Origin: Fidelibacterota bacterium
Lineage (GTDB): Bacteria; Fidelibacterota; UBA8477; JABMPR01
Reading direction: 5' to 3'
NCBI GenBank assembly: GCA_016845065.1
Contig: JAERTG010000100.1
Coordinates: 43,360 to 107,359, forward strand
Length of the DNA stretch: 64,000 nucleotides
Positions 26,568 through 36,042 of the stretch are shown in pieces; positions within the stretch are counted from its first letter, which is position 1; the number at the start of each line of letters is the position of its first letter. Made by a program: the position numbers and the translations under genes. Below the pieces are notes generated by a model. That model was not told where the DNA came from and did no database searches. It saw nothing but the letters and a program-made list of their open reading frames with translations.

Positions 26568-29012
26568 CTACTTCACCACAATATTAACTATCCTGTTAGG
26601 AACAACGATTTCCTTTATTAATGTCTTTCCATCTGTATGTTGCCTAACAGAATTCTGTTCATGGGCCAGCTTAAGGATTGCATCTTTATCAGAATCTACC
26701 TCCACCTCTATCTGAGCTCTCACCTTACCGTTTACTTGTACAGCTAATTTAACCATATCCTTGACAAGATGCTTTTCATCGTAATCTGGCCATTCTGTAT
26801 ATGCTAATTCATCCTTCTCACCTAGAAGCTGCCACATTTCTTCAGCAACATGAGGTGAAAATGGATTTAATAGCTTAAGAAATACCTCAAGAGCAACTCT
26901 CGGTACCTGATCCAAGCCACGCAAATGGTTTGAGAAAACCATTAACTGTGATATCCCAGTGTTAAAAGCCAACCCTTCAAGGTCATTTCCAACTTTTTTT
27001 ATACTTGCATGCATAAGAGTCAAAGTCTCATCGGAGGGCTGTGTATTGCTTAATTCAATAATTTGACCATCATCATCGATAAAATGCCTCCACAAGCGAT
27101 TCAGGAAGCGGTACACGCCTTCTATCCCACTGGTATTCCATGGTTTAGAGCGTTCCAATGGGCCCATAAACATTTCATAAAGACGCATGGTGTCAGCGCC
27201 GTATTGAGCGACGACTTCATCCGGATTGATAACATTTCCCCTGGATTTGGACATCTTTTCACCGTCCATACCCAAAATCATCCCCTGATTCACCAATTTT
27301 TGAAATGGTTCACGTGTTGATACATAACCCAAATCAAACAATACCTTATGCCAAAACCTTGCATACAATAAGTGTAAAACGGCGTGTTCAGCACCACCGA
27401 CATATAAATCAACTGGCATCCAGTATTTCTCTTTTTCTAAATCCCAGGCCTGATCGTCGTTGTGTGGATCAATGAATCTTAAATAGTACCAACATGATCC
27501 TGCCCATTGAGGCATTGTATTGGTTTCTCTCAAATAAACCTTACCGGATGACGGGTCAACAACGTTGAGCCATTCCTTAGCGTTGGCCAAAGGACTTTCC
27601 CCTGTACCCGACGGCTTGATTCGAGCAAGCACTGGAAGCGTGAGTGGTAAGTCGCTGTCTGACAGCGGGATAGCATCGCTACCATCATGTAAGATCGGGA
27701 TGGGTTCTCCCCAATAACGCTGTCTAGAAAAGAGCCAATCCCTCAATTTGTAGTTGACAGTTACCTCTCCCTTACCACTTGACTCCAGCCATTCACCAGT
27801 TTTGGCTATGGCTTCAGATGGTTTAAGATCATTTATGCTGAAACTTCCGTCTGCTGTAGCAGAATTAATCATAAATCCATCTTCGATCTGTGTAAATGCT
27901 TCTTTGCTGATATCTCCTCCAGAAACAACCTCTCGAATTGGTAAGTCAAATGTGGTGGCAAATTCATAATCACGTGTATCATGAGCAGGAACAGCCATAA
28001 TAGCTCCAGTTCCATAACTCATTAATACATAGTCACTAACCCAAATAGGAATAAGCTCATCATTTACCGGGTTAATTGCATACGCACCTGTAAATACACC
28101 TGATTTTTCCTTAGCCAGCTCGGTTCGATCCAAGTCGCTTTTATATCCAGCTTGTAAGGCATAGGCCTCAACTTCTCCCATTTGATCTGAAACTGTAATC
28201 TTCTTTACGAATGGATGTTCGGGTGCCATAACCATATAAGTGGCTCCAAACAGCGTGTCTGGGCGTGTGGTAAATACTTCCAGAGACAAATCATGACCAT
28301 CAATAGGGAACTTGACTTCTGCCCCATCACTTTTGCCAATCCAATTACGCTGCATGTCCTTGATGGACTCAGACCAATCAAGATCATCTAGATCTGAGAG
28401 TAAGCGTTCTGCGTACGCGGTAATTTTTAACATCCATTGGCGCATGGGTTTCCGAACAACAGGATGACCACCTCGCTCGGATTTGCCATTAATGACTTCT
28501 TCGTTTGCAAGGACAGTACCCAGTTCTGGGCACCAATTCACAGCTACTTCAGCTTCATAGGCTAAACCCTTTTTGTACAGCTGAAGAAATATCCATTGGG
28601 TCCATTTATAGTAGGCTTCATCAGTTGTGTTCACCTCGCGGTCCCAATCATAGGAAAAACCAAGGGATTGGATCTGACGCTTGAAGGTGGCAATATTCTC
28701 CGCTGTTTTTATCGCTGGAGGCGTGCCAGTCTCAATTGCGTATTGCTCTGCAGGTAACCCAAATGCATCCCACCCCATTGGGTGAAGCACATTAAAACCC
28801 CTCATCCGCTTATATCTGGAAAGGATATCAGTGGCCGTATATCCTTCAGGATGACCAACATGAAGTCCAGATCCTGATGGATAGGGAAACATATCTAATA
28901 TGTAATATTTGGGTTTATCAGTATGGTGATCAAATGCCTTAAAGGTCTTGTTCTCATACCAGTGTTTCTGCCACTTCGCTTCAATCTCATCAAATGGATA
29001 CCGATCAGCCAT
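26568..29012 (-). CDS. leuS: Leucyl-tRNA synthetase
   Basis: 814 residues, a complete bacterial-type class Ia enzyme charging tRNA-Leu. Seen are the HIGH-type motif HVGHPEGYT (about residue 52), the CP1 editing-domain region with [20 protein letters not shown] and the [19 protein letters not shown] active site, [35 protein letters not shown] and the KMSKS motif in [14 protein letters not shown], then a C-terminal anticodon-binding domain ending in VNIVVK. AAGGAAGAG precedes ATG 29012. The tRNA-Pro terminator ends only 18 bases upstream, so leuS probably depends on read-through from the tRNA-Pro promoter. Confidence 0.98.
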   Translation of the reverse strand: MADRYPFDEIEAKWQKHWYENKTFKAFDHHTDKPKYYILDMFPYPSGSGLHVGHPEGYTATDILSRYKRMRGFNVLHPMGWDAFGLPAEQYAIETGTPPAIKTAENIATFKRQIQSLGFSYDWDREVNTTDEAYYKWTQWIFLQLYKKGLAYEAEVAVNWCPELGTVLANEEVINGKSERGGHPVVRKPMRQWMLKITAYAERLLSDLDDLDWSESIKDMQRNWIGKSDGAEVKFPIDGHDLSLEVFTTRPDTLFGATYMVMAPEHPFVKKITVSDQMGEVEAYALQAGYKSDLDRTELAKEKSGVFTGAYAINPVNDELIPIWVSDYVLMSYGTGAIMAVPAHDTRDYEFATTFDLPIREVVSGGDISKEAFTQIEDGFMINSATADGSFSINDLKPSEAIAKTGEWLESSGKGEVTVNYKLRDWLFSRQRYWGEPIPILHDGSDAIPLSDSDLPLTLPVLARIKPSGTGESPLANAKEWLNVVDPSSGKVYLRETNTMPQWAGSCWYYLRFIDPHNDDQAWDLEKEKYWMPVDLYVGGAEHAVLHLLYARFWHKVLFDLGYVSTREPFQKLVNQGMILGMDGEKMSKSRGNVINPDEVVAQYGADTMRLYEMFMGPLERSKPWNTSGIEGVYRFLNRLWRHFIDDDGQIIELSNTQPSDETLTLMHASIKKVGNDLEGLAFNTGISQLMVFSNHLRGLDQVPRVALEVFLKLLNPFSPHVAEEMWQLLGEKDELAYTEWPDYDEKHLVKDMVKLAVQVNGKVRAQIEVEVDSDKDAILKLAHEQNSVRQHTDGKTLIKEIVVPNRIVNIVVK

Positions 29013-29030
29013 ACTCTTCCTTTTTTAAAT

Positions 29031-29054
29031 AAAAAACGCGGACTTAAATCCGCG
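29031..29054 (-). terminator. Terminator/attenuator between tRNA-Pro and leuS
   Basis: On the minus strand CGCGGA and TCCGCG pair around TTTAAG and are followed by six T residues. The T-tract ends 18 bases before the leuS start. Confidence 0.88.
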
Positions 29055-29072
29055 CTACAAAATTTTCACCTG

Positions 29073-29146
<74 letters not shown>

Positions 29147-29166
29147 AAATGCCCCAAAAGCGCGAT

Positions 29167-29195
29167 AGTATATCATTGTCTATCCCCGTTAGCAA
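29167..29195 (-). promoter_or_regulatory. Promoter of tRNA-Pro (and probably leuS)
   Basis: On the minus strand TTGCTA (29195-29190) and TATACT (29172-29167) are 17 bases apart, followed by a GC-rich ATCGCGC discriminator. The tRNA starts about 20 bases downstream of the -10 box. Confidence 0.78.
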
Positions 29196-29227
29196 AAGGA
29201 TAATTGAAGATTCCCCAGAGCAGAAGT

Positions 29228-29722
29228 CTATCCGAATAATTTCACACCCGTGGTTGTGATAATCGTGACAATAGTAGCACTCATGATCAATCCAGCGAAG
29301 ATGGCCAGAAATGATTTTCTGTAAGACAATCCAAACAAAAAGGCCGCTGCAGCACCTGTCCAGGCACCTGTTACAGGCAGTGGTATCCCAACAAAAATCA
29401 CTAAACCCAGAAATTCCCAGGTCTCTATCATCTTCCCCTTACGACGGGTTCTGGCAAATAACCAGGTGAAAAATCTATCACCAATGGGCCATCTCATTAA
29501 GAACTTTGAAATAGGTCCTAACATAAGGACGATGGGTATAGAAATAACAAAATTTCCAGCTACTGCCCACATATAGGCCTCTCGCCAGTGCATATCACCA
29601 AAAGTAATGCCCCATGGTAATGCCACTCTCAACTCACCAATTGGTGTCATAGCCAACAGAAAGGTAATCCAACGTGGATCCTGAATGAACTCTTGAAAGA
29701 AATGAAGAACTGCTTCTACCAC
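29228..29722 (-). CDS. COG2426-type small multidrug export / membrane protein
   Basis: 164 residues with four to five hydrophobic segments (WITFLLAMTPIGELRVALPWGITFG, AVAGNFVISIPIVLMLGPI, FLGLVIFVGIPLPVTGAWTGAAAAFLFGL, FLAIFAGLIMSATIVTIITT). The P-GELR.A.P and IPLPVTGAWTG motifs identify the COG2426 'small multi-drug export protein' family, distantly related to DedA/SNARE-associated proteins; transport has not been firmly shown. GTG 29722 overlaps the glycosyltransferase stop by 7 bases and has AGGAG 6-7 bases upstream. It sits in the inner membrane. Confidence 0.86.
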   Translation of the reverse strand: MVEAVLHFFQEFIQDPRWITFLLAMTPIGELRVALPWGITFGDMHWREAYMWAVAGNFVISIPIVLMLGPISKFLMRWPIGDRFFTWLFARTRRKGKMIETWEFLGLVIFVGIPLPVTGAWTGAAAAFLFGLSYRKSFLAIFAGLIMSATIVTIITTTGVKLFG

Positions 29723-30399
29723 TTAAAACTCCTGAAAAATGTTCTAACAAAACGCAATGTATCTTTGAGAAGATGCATGTGACTCTCCTCCGATCCATAT
29801 ATAACTGGGATGGGGCGCCAGACTAAGGGGATTCTTAATTTTGCTACATTAAAAAATACTGCTGATTCAAATTGGAAACCATCTTCAATAGATTCCCATA
29901 ATCTACTGTCATTCAATGGATAACAACGATAACCAACCTGACTATCTCTCACTCTAAGCGAAGTTCGTAACGACAAGATCAAACTAGTAATATTGTTTGA
30001 AAGTTTGCGATGGAAGGGCATGGACTCTGCAATCAGGTTCCGCATACCTACAACGATTCCACCTGGATGTGCTTCAGCAGTCTCGATGAAGTTGGAGATT
30101 TCAGTAGGATCGTGTTGACCATCAGCGTCGAGAGTGATCGCAGCATTAAACCCTGCTTCTTTCGCCAGATCCAATCCCGTTTTCAAAGCAGCACCCTTTC
30201 CCCTATTCTCCGTATGTTTCAGATAAGCCACATCCACAAAATCATCGGGTCCAATACCATCGGTCGAACCATCATCAATCACAATAATGGAATAGGTAAC
30301 TGTCTGCTTTATCTGTTGAATCAGTCGTAAAAGAGAATCCCGGCCATTATAGACCGGGATTATAATAACTGGATTCAATTTGGGTAATCCTGATCTCAC
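29716..30399 (-). CDS. Family 2 glycosyltransferase
   Basis: 227 residues of GT-A fold: PVIIIPVYNGRDSL, the DDGSTDG nucleotide-sugar motif, TENRGKGAALKTGLD and the metal-binding LDADGQHDPTEI, then VGYRCYPL. It most resembles dolichyl-phosphate-mannose-synthase-like GT2 enzymes that transfer a sugar to a lipid carrier, but has no membrane helix of its own. GTG 30399 overlaps the clpC stop by 4 bases (GTGA). Donor and acceptor are unknown. Confidence 0.9.
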   Translation of the reverse strand: MRSGLPKLNPVIIIPVYNGRDSLLRLIQQIKQTVTYSIIVIDDGSTDGIGPDDFVDVAYLKHTENRGKGAALKTGLDLAKEAGFNAAITLDADGQHDPTEISNFIETAEAHPGGIVVGMRNLIAESMPFHRKLSNNITSLILSLRTSLRVRDSQVGYRCYPLNDSRLWESIEDGFQFESAVFFNVAKLRIPLVWRPIPVIYGSEESHMHLLKDTLRFVRTFFRSFKW

Positions 30400-32867
30400 T
30401 CGTGATTCAGCGAAGCCTCGGGTTTGGATGATTTCTTCCTGGTCGATTTGGTAACTTTAAAGGCCAGCACCTTATTTTTCACTGAAATAGCTACTGTTGA
30501 ATCAGTTTTTACCTCACCCTTCAAGGTCATTTCCGCAATTTTATCCTCAATCAGGTTTTGGATAATCCGTCTCAGTGGACGAGCACCATATTCAGCCTCA
30601 ATCTCTTGATCAACGATCAATGCCTTGGCTGCAGGGCTTAGCTTAATCTTAACATTCTTTTCGTTTGCGTAGCTGCTCACATCATCGAGAATTAAATCGA
30701 CGATTTGGATGAGATCCTTACGGATCAGCGAATTAAAGACAAACGAGTCAGTCAGGCGATTGATAAACTCTGGTTTGAAAGTCTCTTTCATCTCCTTATT
30801 GATCTTAGAACGCTGATCATCAAGAACAGCCTTATGATCTTTGCGGTTAAAGCCGATTCCAGGCTGAGTTAAATTCTTGATCCCTAAATTAGATGTCATA
30901 ATTAATATGCAGTTTTTAAAATCTACAGTATGACCCAAACTATCGGTCAATTGTCCCTCATCCATAATCTGTAATAGCATGTTATAGACTTCGGGATGTG
31001 CTTTTTCGATTTCATCAAAAAGCACGACGCTATAAGGGTTTCGACGGACAGCTTCAGTAAGTGTTCCACCTTCCTCGTAACCAACGTAACCTGGAGGAGC
31101 TCCAATGAGGCGGCTGACATTGAAACGTTCTGAATATTCTGACATATCCATCTTGATAAGAGCCTTCTCATTTTGATAGATATATTTGGCCAGTACCTTG
31201 GCTAACTCAGTTTTTCCAACACCAGTAGGTCCTAAAAATAAAAATGAACCAATGGGTCTACGTGGATCGCGAAACCCACTGCGAGCACGTCGCAGTGCTT
31301 TTGCCATAGCCTTGATGACATGCTCCTGCCCCACTAGATGCTTGGTCATTTCAGATTCGAGTTTCAGAAGTCTTTCTGCTTCACTCTCGGCAACATCCTG
31401 AATGGGGATACTAGTCATAAGCGAAACAACAGAGGCAATATCCACGATTTTTACAACAGGTGGATCAATCTTCATGGCAGTATTCCACTCTTCATTGGCC
31501 TCATCCAATTTCTTAGTGAGATTTCTTTCATCATCCCGTAGAGATGCTGCCAGCTCGAACTCCTGGTTGCGAACCACATCTTCTTTCCTGATACGAAGAT
31601 TATCAAGGTCAGCCTCTAATTGGACGATATTATCAGGAATATCAACATTAGCTAAATGCACTCGAGCACCTGCTTCGTCCATAACATCAATTGCCTTATC
31701 CGGATGAAACTTGTCCTGAATGTAACGACTAGAATATGTTACAGCTGATTCGAGAGCTTCATCACTGTACTGCACATTATGATGCGCTTCATAGCGATCT
31801 TTCAAGCCATGCAGAATCTGTAGCGTTTCTTTCCTGGATGGAGGTTCTACTGTAACTTTTTGGAAGCGACGCTCCAGTGCCCCATCCTTTTCTACATATT
31901 TCCTGAATTCATCTAATGTGGTGGCACCGATACATTGCAAATCTCCTCTGGCCAGGGCTGGTTTGAACATATTGCTGGCATCCATTGATCCACTGGCTGC
32001 GCCAGCCCCCACGATTGTGTGGAGTTCATCAATAAAAAGGATGATATCATCATTCTTTTCTAGTTCAGCCGTAACTGCCTTCATCCTTTCTTCAAATTGC
32101 CCACGATATTTTGTTCCAGCTATCAAAGCGGCGAGATCAAGTGAGACCAAGCGCTTACTCAAAAGGATTCGAGGAACCTTCTTACCAATAATCCTCAGTG
32201 CCAGACCTTCAGCAATAGCAGTCTTACCAACACCAGGCTCACCGATAAGCACAGGATTATTCTTTTTCCTTCGGGAAAGAATTTGAGCAACTCTCTCGAT
32301 CTCTTTATCCCTTCCAATGACAGGATCCAGCTTTCCACCACGTGCCAACGCAGTCATATCCCGACCGAAATGGTCCAATGCAGGTGTTTTACTCTGGGGT
32401 TTTCCTTTTCCTGGGTCAGTTTCACGAGCGCCTGCCTCAGGAGAGAATTCCATTTCGTCACGCACGATTTCATAATCTATACTGAATTGAGCCAGCATAT
32501 CAGCAGCTATACCTTCCTGTTCACGAAGTATGGCCAGAAGTAGATGTTCCACATCTACAACATCAGCATTTAGATCCCTTGCCTCCTGGTAGGTATTCTT
32601 CAGTATTCTCTCAGCGCGTTTTGTGAAGGGGAGCGTCCCGAGAATCATCGTACCGCCTGATGTGCGGATTTGCTCTTCGATGTGATTTTTTATTTCAGCA
32701 GGATCGATATTGAGCGATTGCAGAATATCAATAACCTTATTGTCACCCTGTCTGAAAATACCTAACAGTAAATGTTCTGAACCGATATATGCGTGCCCCA
32801 GTCTGATAGCTTCCTCTTTTGAGAGTTGAATTACTGCCTGGAGTTTTTTATGGAAATTTGCTTTCAA
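30396..32867 (-). CDS. clpC: ATP-dependent Clp protease ATP-binding subunit ClpC
   Basis: 823 residues. It has two N-terminal Clp repeats (residues 1-145, HAYIGSEHLLLGIFR and VVDVEHLLLAILRE), D1 Walker A GEPGVGKT (209-216), a UVR-like middle segment (NQEFELAASLRDDERNL, about 435) and D2 Walker A GPTGVGKTE (about 545) with LFDEIEKAHPEVYNMLLQIMDEGQL. It is a hexameric unfoldase that would feed ClpP (not in the window) and degrade misfolded or regulatory proteins. Start is TTG 32867 with GAGG 8 bases upstream. The C-terminus (TRKKSSKPEASLNHE) is basic and unconserved. Confidence 0.97.
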   Translation of the reverse strand: MKANFHKKLQAVIQLSKEEAIRLGHAYIGSEHLLLGIFRQGDNKVIDILQSLNIDPAEIKNHIEEQIRTSGGTMILGTLPFTKRAERILKNTYQEARDLNADVVDVEHLLLAILREQEGIAADMLAQFSIDYEIVRDEMEFSPEAGARETDPGKGKPQSKTPALDHFGRDMTALARGGKLDPVIGRDKEIERVAQILSRRKKNNPVLIGEPGVGKTAIAEGLALRIIGKKVPRILLSKRLVSLDLAALIAGTKYRGQFEERMKAVTAELEKNDDIILFIDELHTIVGAGAASGSMDASNMFKPALARGDLQCIGATTLDEFRKYVEKDGALERRFQKVTVEPPSRKETLQILHGLKDRYEAHHNVQYSDEALESAVTYSSRYIQDKFHPDKAIDVMDEAGARVHLANVDIPDNIVQLEADLDNLRIRKEDVVRNQEFELAASLRDDERNLTKKLDEANEEWNTAMKIDPPVVKIVDIASVVSLMTSIPIQDVAESEAERLLKLESEMTKHLVGQEHVIKAMAKALRRARSGFRDPRRPIGSFLFLGPTGVGKTELAKVLAKYIYQNEKALIKMDMSEYSERFNVSRLIGAPPGYVGYEEGGTLTEAVRRNPYSVVLFDEIEKAHPEVYNMLLQIMDEGQLTDSLGHTVDFKNCILIMTSNLGIKNLTQPGIGFNRKDHKAVLDDQRSKINKEMKETFKPEFINRLTDSFVFNSLIRKDLIQIVDLILDDVSSYANEKNVKIKLSPAAKALIVDQEIEAEYGARPLRRIIQNLIEDKIAEMTLKGEVKTDSTVAISVKNKVLAFKVTKSTRKKSSKPEASLNHE

Positions 32868-32958
32868 TTTATAACCTCAATATTATTCATGTTTCACCAG
32901 GTGCCAATATAGGGCGTGAACACCTCAGAATAAAAACAATGTGTGTATTAGAATTCGT

Positions 32959-33615
32959 TTATGTCAGGGAGATGACTCTGTCACAAGCTGAAGAGAGTGA
33001 TCTACTGTGAGTGGCAATGAGAAAAGATTGATCAAATTCAGTTCTAACAGATTGGATGAGTTCTATCAAGCGCTTTCCATTATCTGGGTCTAGATTTCCT
33101 GTAGGTTCATCGGCCAATACCAACTCTGGTCTATTCATCAATGCCCTGGCAACAGCGACACGCTGCCTCTCACCGCCAGATAATTGTGAAGGCTTGTGAT
33201 GACGTCTCTCATGCACACCAACCGCTTCCAGGAGGCTTTTTGCTCTCTCATGAGCCACTTCCTTATCAAGATCAACAATCTTTGCAGGAATTAGTACATT
33301 TTCCAGGGCAGTAAACTCAGGAAGAAGATAATGAAACTGAAAGATGTAACCTAAATTCTCGGCCCGAAAGGTGCTCAAGGTTTCATCTTTCATTTTAAAA
33401 GGAGATTTTCCGGAAATGATTAGTTCTCCTGAATCAGCCGTATCAAGAGTACCTATGATATTTAGTAAGGTGGTTTTACCTATCCCTGAGGGTCCATTTA
33501 TAGCTACAATCTCACCTCTTTCCATACTCAGATTGACATTCTGAAGCACATTAAGATGTTCACCTACTGCATTATAGCTTTTGTTAATATCAATGACTTG
33601 CAGGATAGTATTCAT
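32959..33615 (-). CDS. lolD: Lipoprotein-releasing ABC transporter ATPase LolD
   Basis: 218 residues: Walker A NGPSGIGKTTLLNI (about residues 40-53), LGYIFQFHYLLPEFTALENV (Q-loop and LolD-type coupling region), the signature LSGGERQRVAVARAL, Walker B ELVLADEPTGNLD and the switch histidine in IATHS. These match the LolD/MacB subfamily. Two FtsX-type permease genes lie immediately upstream, giving a LolC-LolE-LolD set that releases outer-membrane lipoproteins from the inner membrane to LolA. It ends 91 bases before clpC. Confidence 0.93.
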   Translation of the reverse strand: MNTILQVIDINKSYNAVGEHLNVLQNVNLSMERGEIVAINGPSGIGKTTLLNIIGTLDTADSGELIISGKSPFKMKDETLSTFRAENLGYIFQFHYLLPEFTALENVLIPAKIVDLDKEVAHERAKSLLEAVGVHERRHHKPSQLSGGERQRVAVARALMNRPELVLADEPTGNLDPDNGKRLIELIQSVRTEFDQSFLIATHSRSLSSACDRVISLT

Positions 33616-33627
33616 TATCGGATTTCT

Positions 33628-34827
33628 CTATCTTTTATAATTGATTGCATCTAGAGGCAACAGTTTAGCCGCTTTTTTTGAGGGATAGCGAATGGAAAGC
33701 TGGACAATGGCAAATGCTACCAGGCCAACCAATGCAACTTCATTCCAGTACATTTTTACTGGTAATACTGGTATGAGATAAATCTCATCTGGAAGTGTTA
33801 TCCAACCCCAGTGAGATTGACTTAATACAAGCAAAGTTCCCAACACGACTCCCAGTACAACCCCAAGGAAGGCGACTATAAGTCCCTGTAGGTTAAAGAT
33901 TTTCTTTATATCTGAGGACTGGGCTCCCATGACACGAAGAATGCCGATATCCCCGGTTTTCTCCAAAACCATCATCATCAATGAGCTGACAATATTAAAT
34001 ACTGCAATCAGGATAATCATGTTGAGACCAATAAAACTTCCCCACTTTTCCATTCGCATGGCATCAAATAGGGTCTTATGCTGATCATACCAGGTTTCAA
34101 TCTGTAATTGTGGTAACTCCTGATTTAATCGCTCTTTGATCATCCTGGCATCATTAAAGTCCGCCAACTGAAGATGAAGGAATTCTTTTCCTACAGATTT
34201 AAACATCCTCCGTCCCTCTACATAGTCTATGATGGCAAGATTTCTGTCAAAATCAAAAATGTCTGAACGGAAAACACCAGTTACGACAAAGTGTCTCTGC
34301 GGAATACGGAATAAACCAGGACGGATATCAAGAGGACTCTGAATCGCGATTGTATCTCCGGTCGTGAGAAAAAACTTATCCGCAATTCCCGCACCAATGA
34401 CAATACCAGGTAATTCGAAATCATTTCTTTTTAGCCTACCTGAAGTGTTTCGCTCATGTGGTTGGTCAGTTAAGAAGTATTCCCAATGCTCCTGGTCAAT
34501 AGCATGAATATTGAGTACCATTTTTTCATCGAGTACTTCGAGTACCGCTTTTCGTTCTGTACTGGCATAGATAGACTTTGCTTCCGGAACCAGAGTTTGG
34601 ATTTGCTCAATATCCGCGTCAGAAGAAAGCACGACATGGGGTATAAAATTTGCAATACGCCGTGTGACCTCCCCCTCAAAACCATTTAGGATGGCCATAG
34701 TAATAATCAAGGCAATCACACCCAGGGCAATTCCCACAATCGAAATACCCCCTACCAGACTAATGAAGCGGTTGCTTCTCTTGGTAAAGAAGTAGCGCCG
34801 AGCCATATACCAATTCAGTTGGCTCAT
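33628..34827 (-). CDS. FtsX-family lipoprotein-releasing permease (LolC/LolE)
   Basis: 399 residues with one N-terminal helix (FISLVGGISIVGIALGVIALIITMAILNGFE), a large periplasmic MacB-like domain (residues 50-260) and three C-terminal helices of the FtsX core (GLNMIILIAVFNIVSSLMMMVLEKTGDIGILRVMGA, IVAFLGVVLGVVLGTLLVL, VALVGLVAFAIVQLSIRYPSKKAAKLLPLDAI). The K-T-DIGILRVMGA coupling motif is diagnostic. It overlaps its paralogue by 4 bases and lies 12 bases before lolD. Which of the two paralogues corresponds to LolC and which to LolE cannot be decided here. Confidence 0.92.
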   Translation of the reverse strand: MSQLNWYMARRYFFTKRSNRFISLVGGISIVGIALGVIALIITMAILNGFEGEVTRRIANFIPHVVLSSDADIEQIQTLVPEAKSIYASTERKAVLEVLDEKMVLNIHAIDQEHWEYFLTDQPHERNTSGRLKRNDFELPGIVIGAGIADKFFLTTGDTIAIQSPLDIRPGLFRIPQRHFVVTGVFRSDIFDFDRNLAIIDYVEGRRMFKSVGKEFLHLQLADFNDARMIKERLNQELPQLQIETWYDQHKTLFDAMRMEKWGSFIGLNMIILIAVFNIVSSLMMMVLEKTGDIGILRVMGAQSSDIKKIFNLQGLIVAFLGVVLGVVLGTLLVLSQSHWGWITLPDEIYLIPVLPVKMYWNEVALVGLVAFAIVQLSIRYPSKKAAKLLPLDAINYKR

Positions 34828-36026
34828 TCATCCCTCAATGTATCAGCGGGTTGGAGGTGACTGGCTTGCATGGCTGGAATGAGCGAAGACAAAATTGCAA
34901 GGAGAATGACACCACTTGAAATTCCGATCACATCCTCCAATCCGATGTGAATTGATACCTTGTCCATAAAATAGACATCACTAGGGAGTGAAATGATGCC
35001 AAAAGTCGTCTGTAACCACGCCAAAACAATAGATAGGACAATCCCCGCTATTGTTCCCAGAAGACCCATCATCAGACCTTCCAGTGCAAATATCCGACGA
35101 ATTCTTTTTCGGCTTGTCCCTAGAGCTCTCAAAGTACCTATTTCAGTCCTTTTCTCCATTATGATGAGAATGAGAGTGCTGGCGATGTTCACAAGAGCTA
35201 CAATGATTATCAAACTGAAGATAATGAAAATTGGCAACTGCTGGGTTTTCATCCAGTTGAAAAGGGTTTGATGGCGATCCCTCCAGGATATGGATAAATG
35301 TGAATATGGAAGAATTTGATCGATCTGGCTCATCACCTCATCTGTTAGACTAATATCGGTAAGGAAGACTCCAAAATCATCAGTATCTGGACTATCTGGA
35401 AATAAGGTTTGTATGGTTTGTGGTGAACAGTAAAGGTAACTTTTGTCATAATCTATCATCCCGGATTCATAAATGGCTTGAACCTGGGTTGCAGCGATCA
35501 CAGGCAATCCCATCTGGTCCGTAAGAGAGCCTAGATCATAGATTAGAATTTGATCATTAATGCCTACCTCAAGCTGGTCAGCCAATGCTGCTCCAATAAT
35601 CAGTCCGGACTGGTCGCTCTCTCCAGTTGTATAATTCGCACTCACAGAGTAGAGTTGACTCAGCGCAGATTCAGGCATAACCTCTAAAAGAGCACCTTCT
35701 GTGATGCTATTGGCTTTGAGCATGACTTCTGCTTTGTTTATCCTGAAAATTTGATCTACACCTTCGATTAAAGAAATTTCTGAAAGTTTTTCATCATCCA
35801 GATCAAATCCGGAGTCGAAGAGCTTCTCAATTCGTATATGGGTGTCAAAACCGATGATTTTATCAGTAACTACAGATTCAAAGCCACGCATCACCCCAAG
35901 GGCGAGTACGAGTGTTGATACGCCAAGTGCCATACCAATCATGGTGGTACGAGAGATAAATGCTATAAAGGGAACTCGGTGCTTGCCGAAGAGATATCGA
36001 GTTGCGAGATAGCCAGTGTAAGACAC
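34824..36026 (-). CDS. FtsX-family lipoprotein-releasing permease (LolC/LolE)
   Basis: 400 residues, paralogous in layout to the neighbour: N-terminal helix (FIAFISRTTMIGMALGVSTLVLALGVMRGFE), periplasmic domain, then three helices with IIMEKRTEIGTLRALGTSRKRIRRIF, MGLLGTIAGIVLSIVLAWL and IGISSGVILLAILSSLIPA, ending in ASHLQPADTLRDE. The terminal A..L.P...LR is common in LolC/E permeases. Coupled by ATGA overlap to the second permease and placed 16 bases after lysS. It should form a heterodimer with the neighbour over LolD. Confidence 0.92.
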   Translation of the reverse strand: MSYTGYLATRYLFGKHRVPFIAFISRTTMIGMALGVSTLVLALGVMRGFESVVTDKIIGFDTHIRIEKLFDSGFDLDDEKLSEISLIEGVDQIFRINKAEVMLKANSITEGALLEVMPESALSQLYSVSANYTTGESDQSGLIIGAALADQLEVGINDQILIYDLGSLTDQMGLPVIAATQVQAIYESGMIDYDKSYLYCSPQTIQTLFPDSPDTDDFGVFLTDISLTDEVMSQIDQILPYSHLSISWRDRHQTLFNWMKTQQLPIFIIFSLIIIVALVNIASTLILIIMEKRTEIGTLRALGTSRKRIRRIFALEGLMMGLLGTIAGIVLSIVLAWLQTTFGIISLPSDVYFMDKVSIHIGLEDVIGISSGVILLAILSSLIPAMQASHLQPADTLRDE

Positions 36027-36042
36027 GACTAGGGCTTTGAAC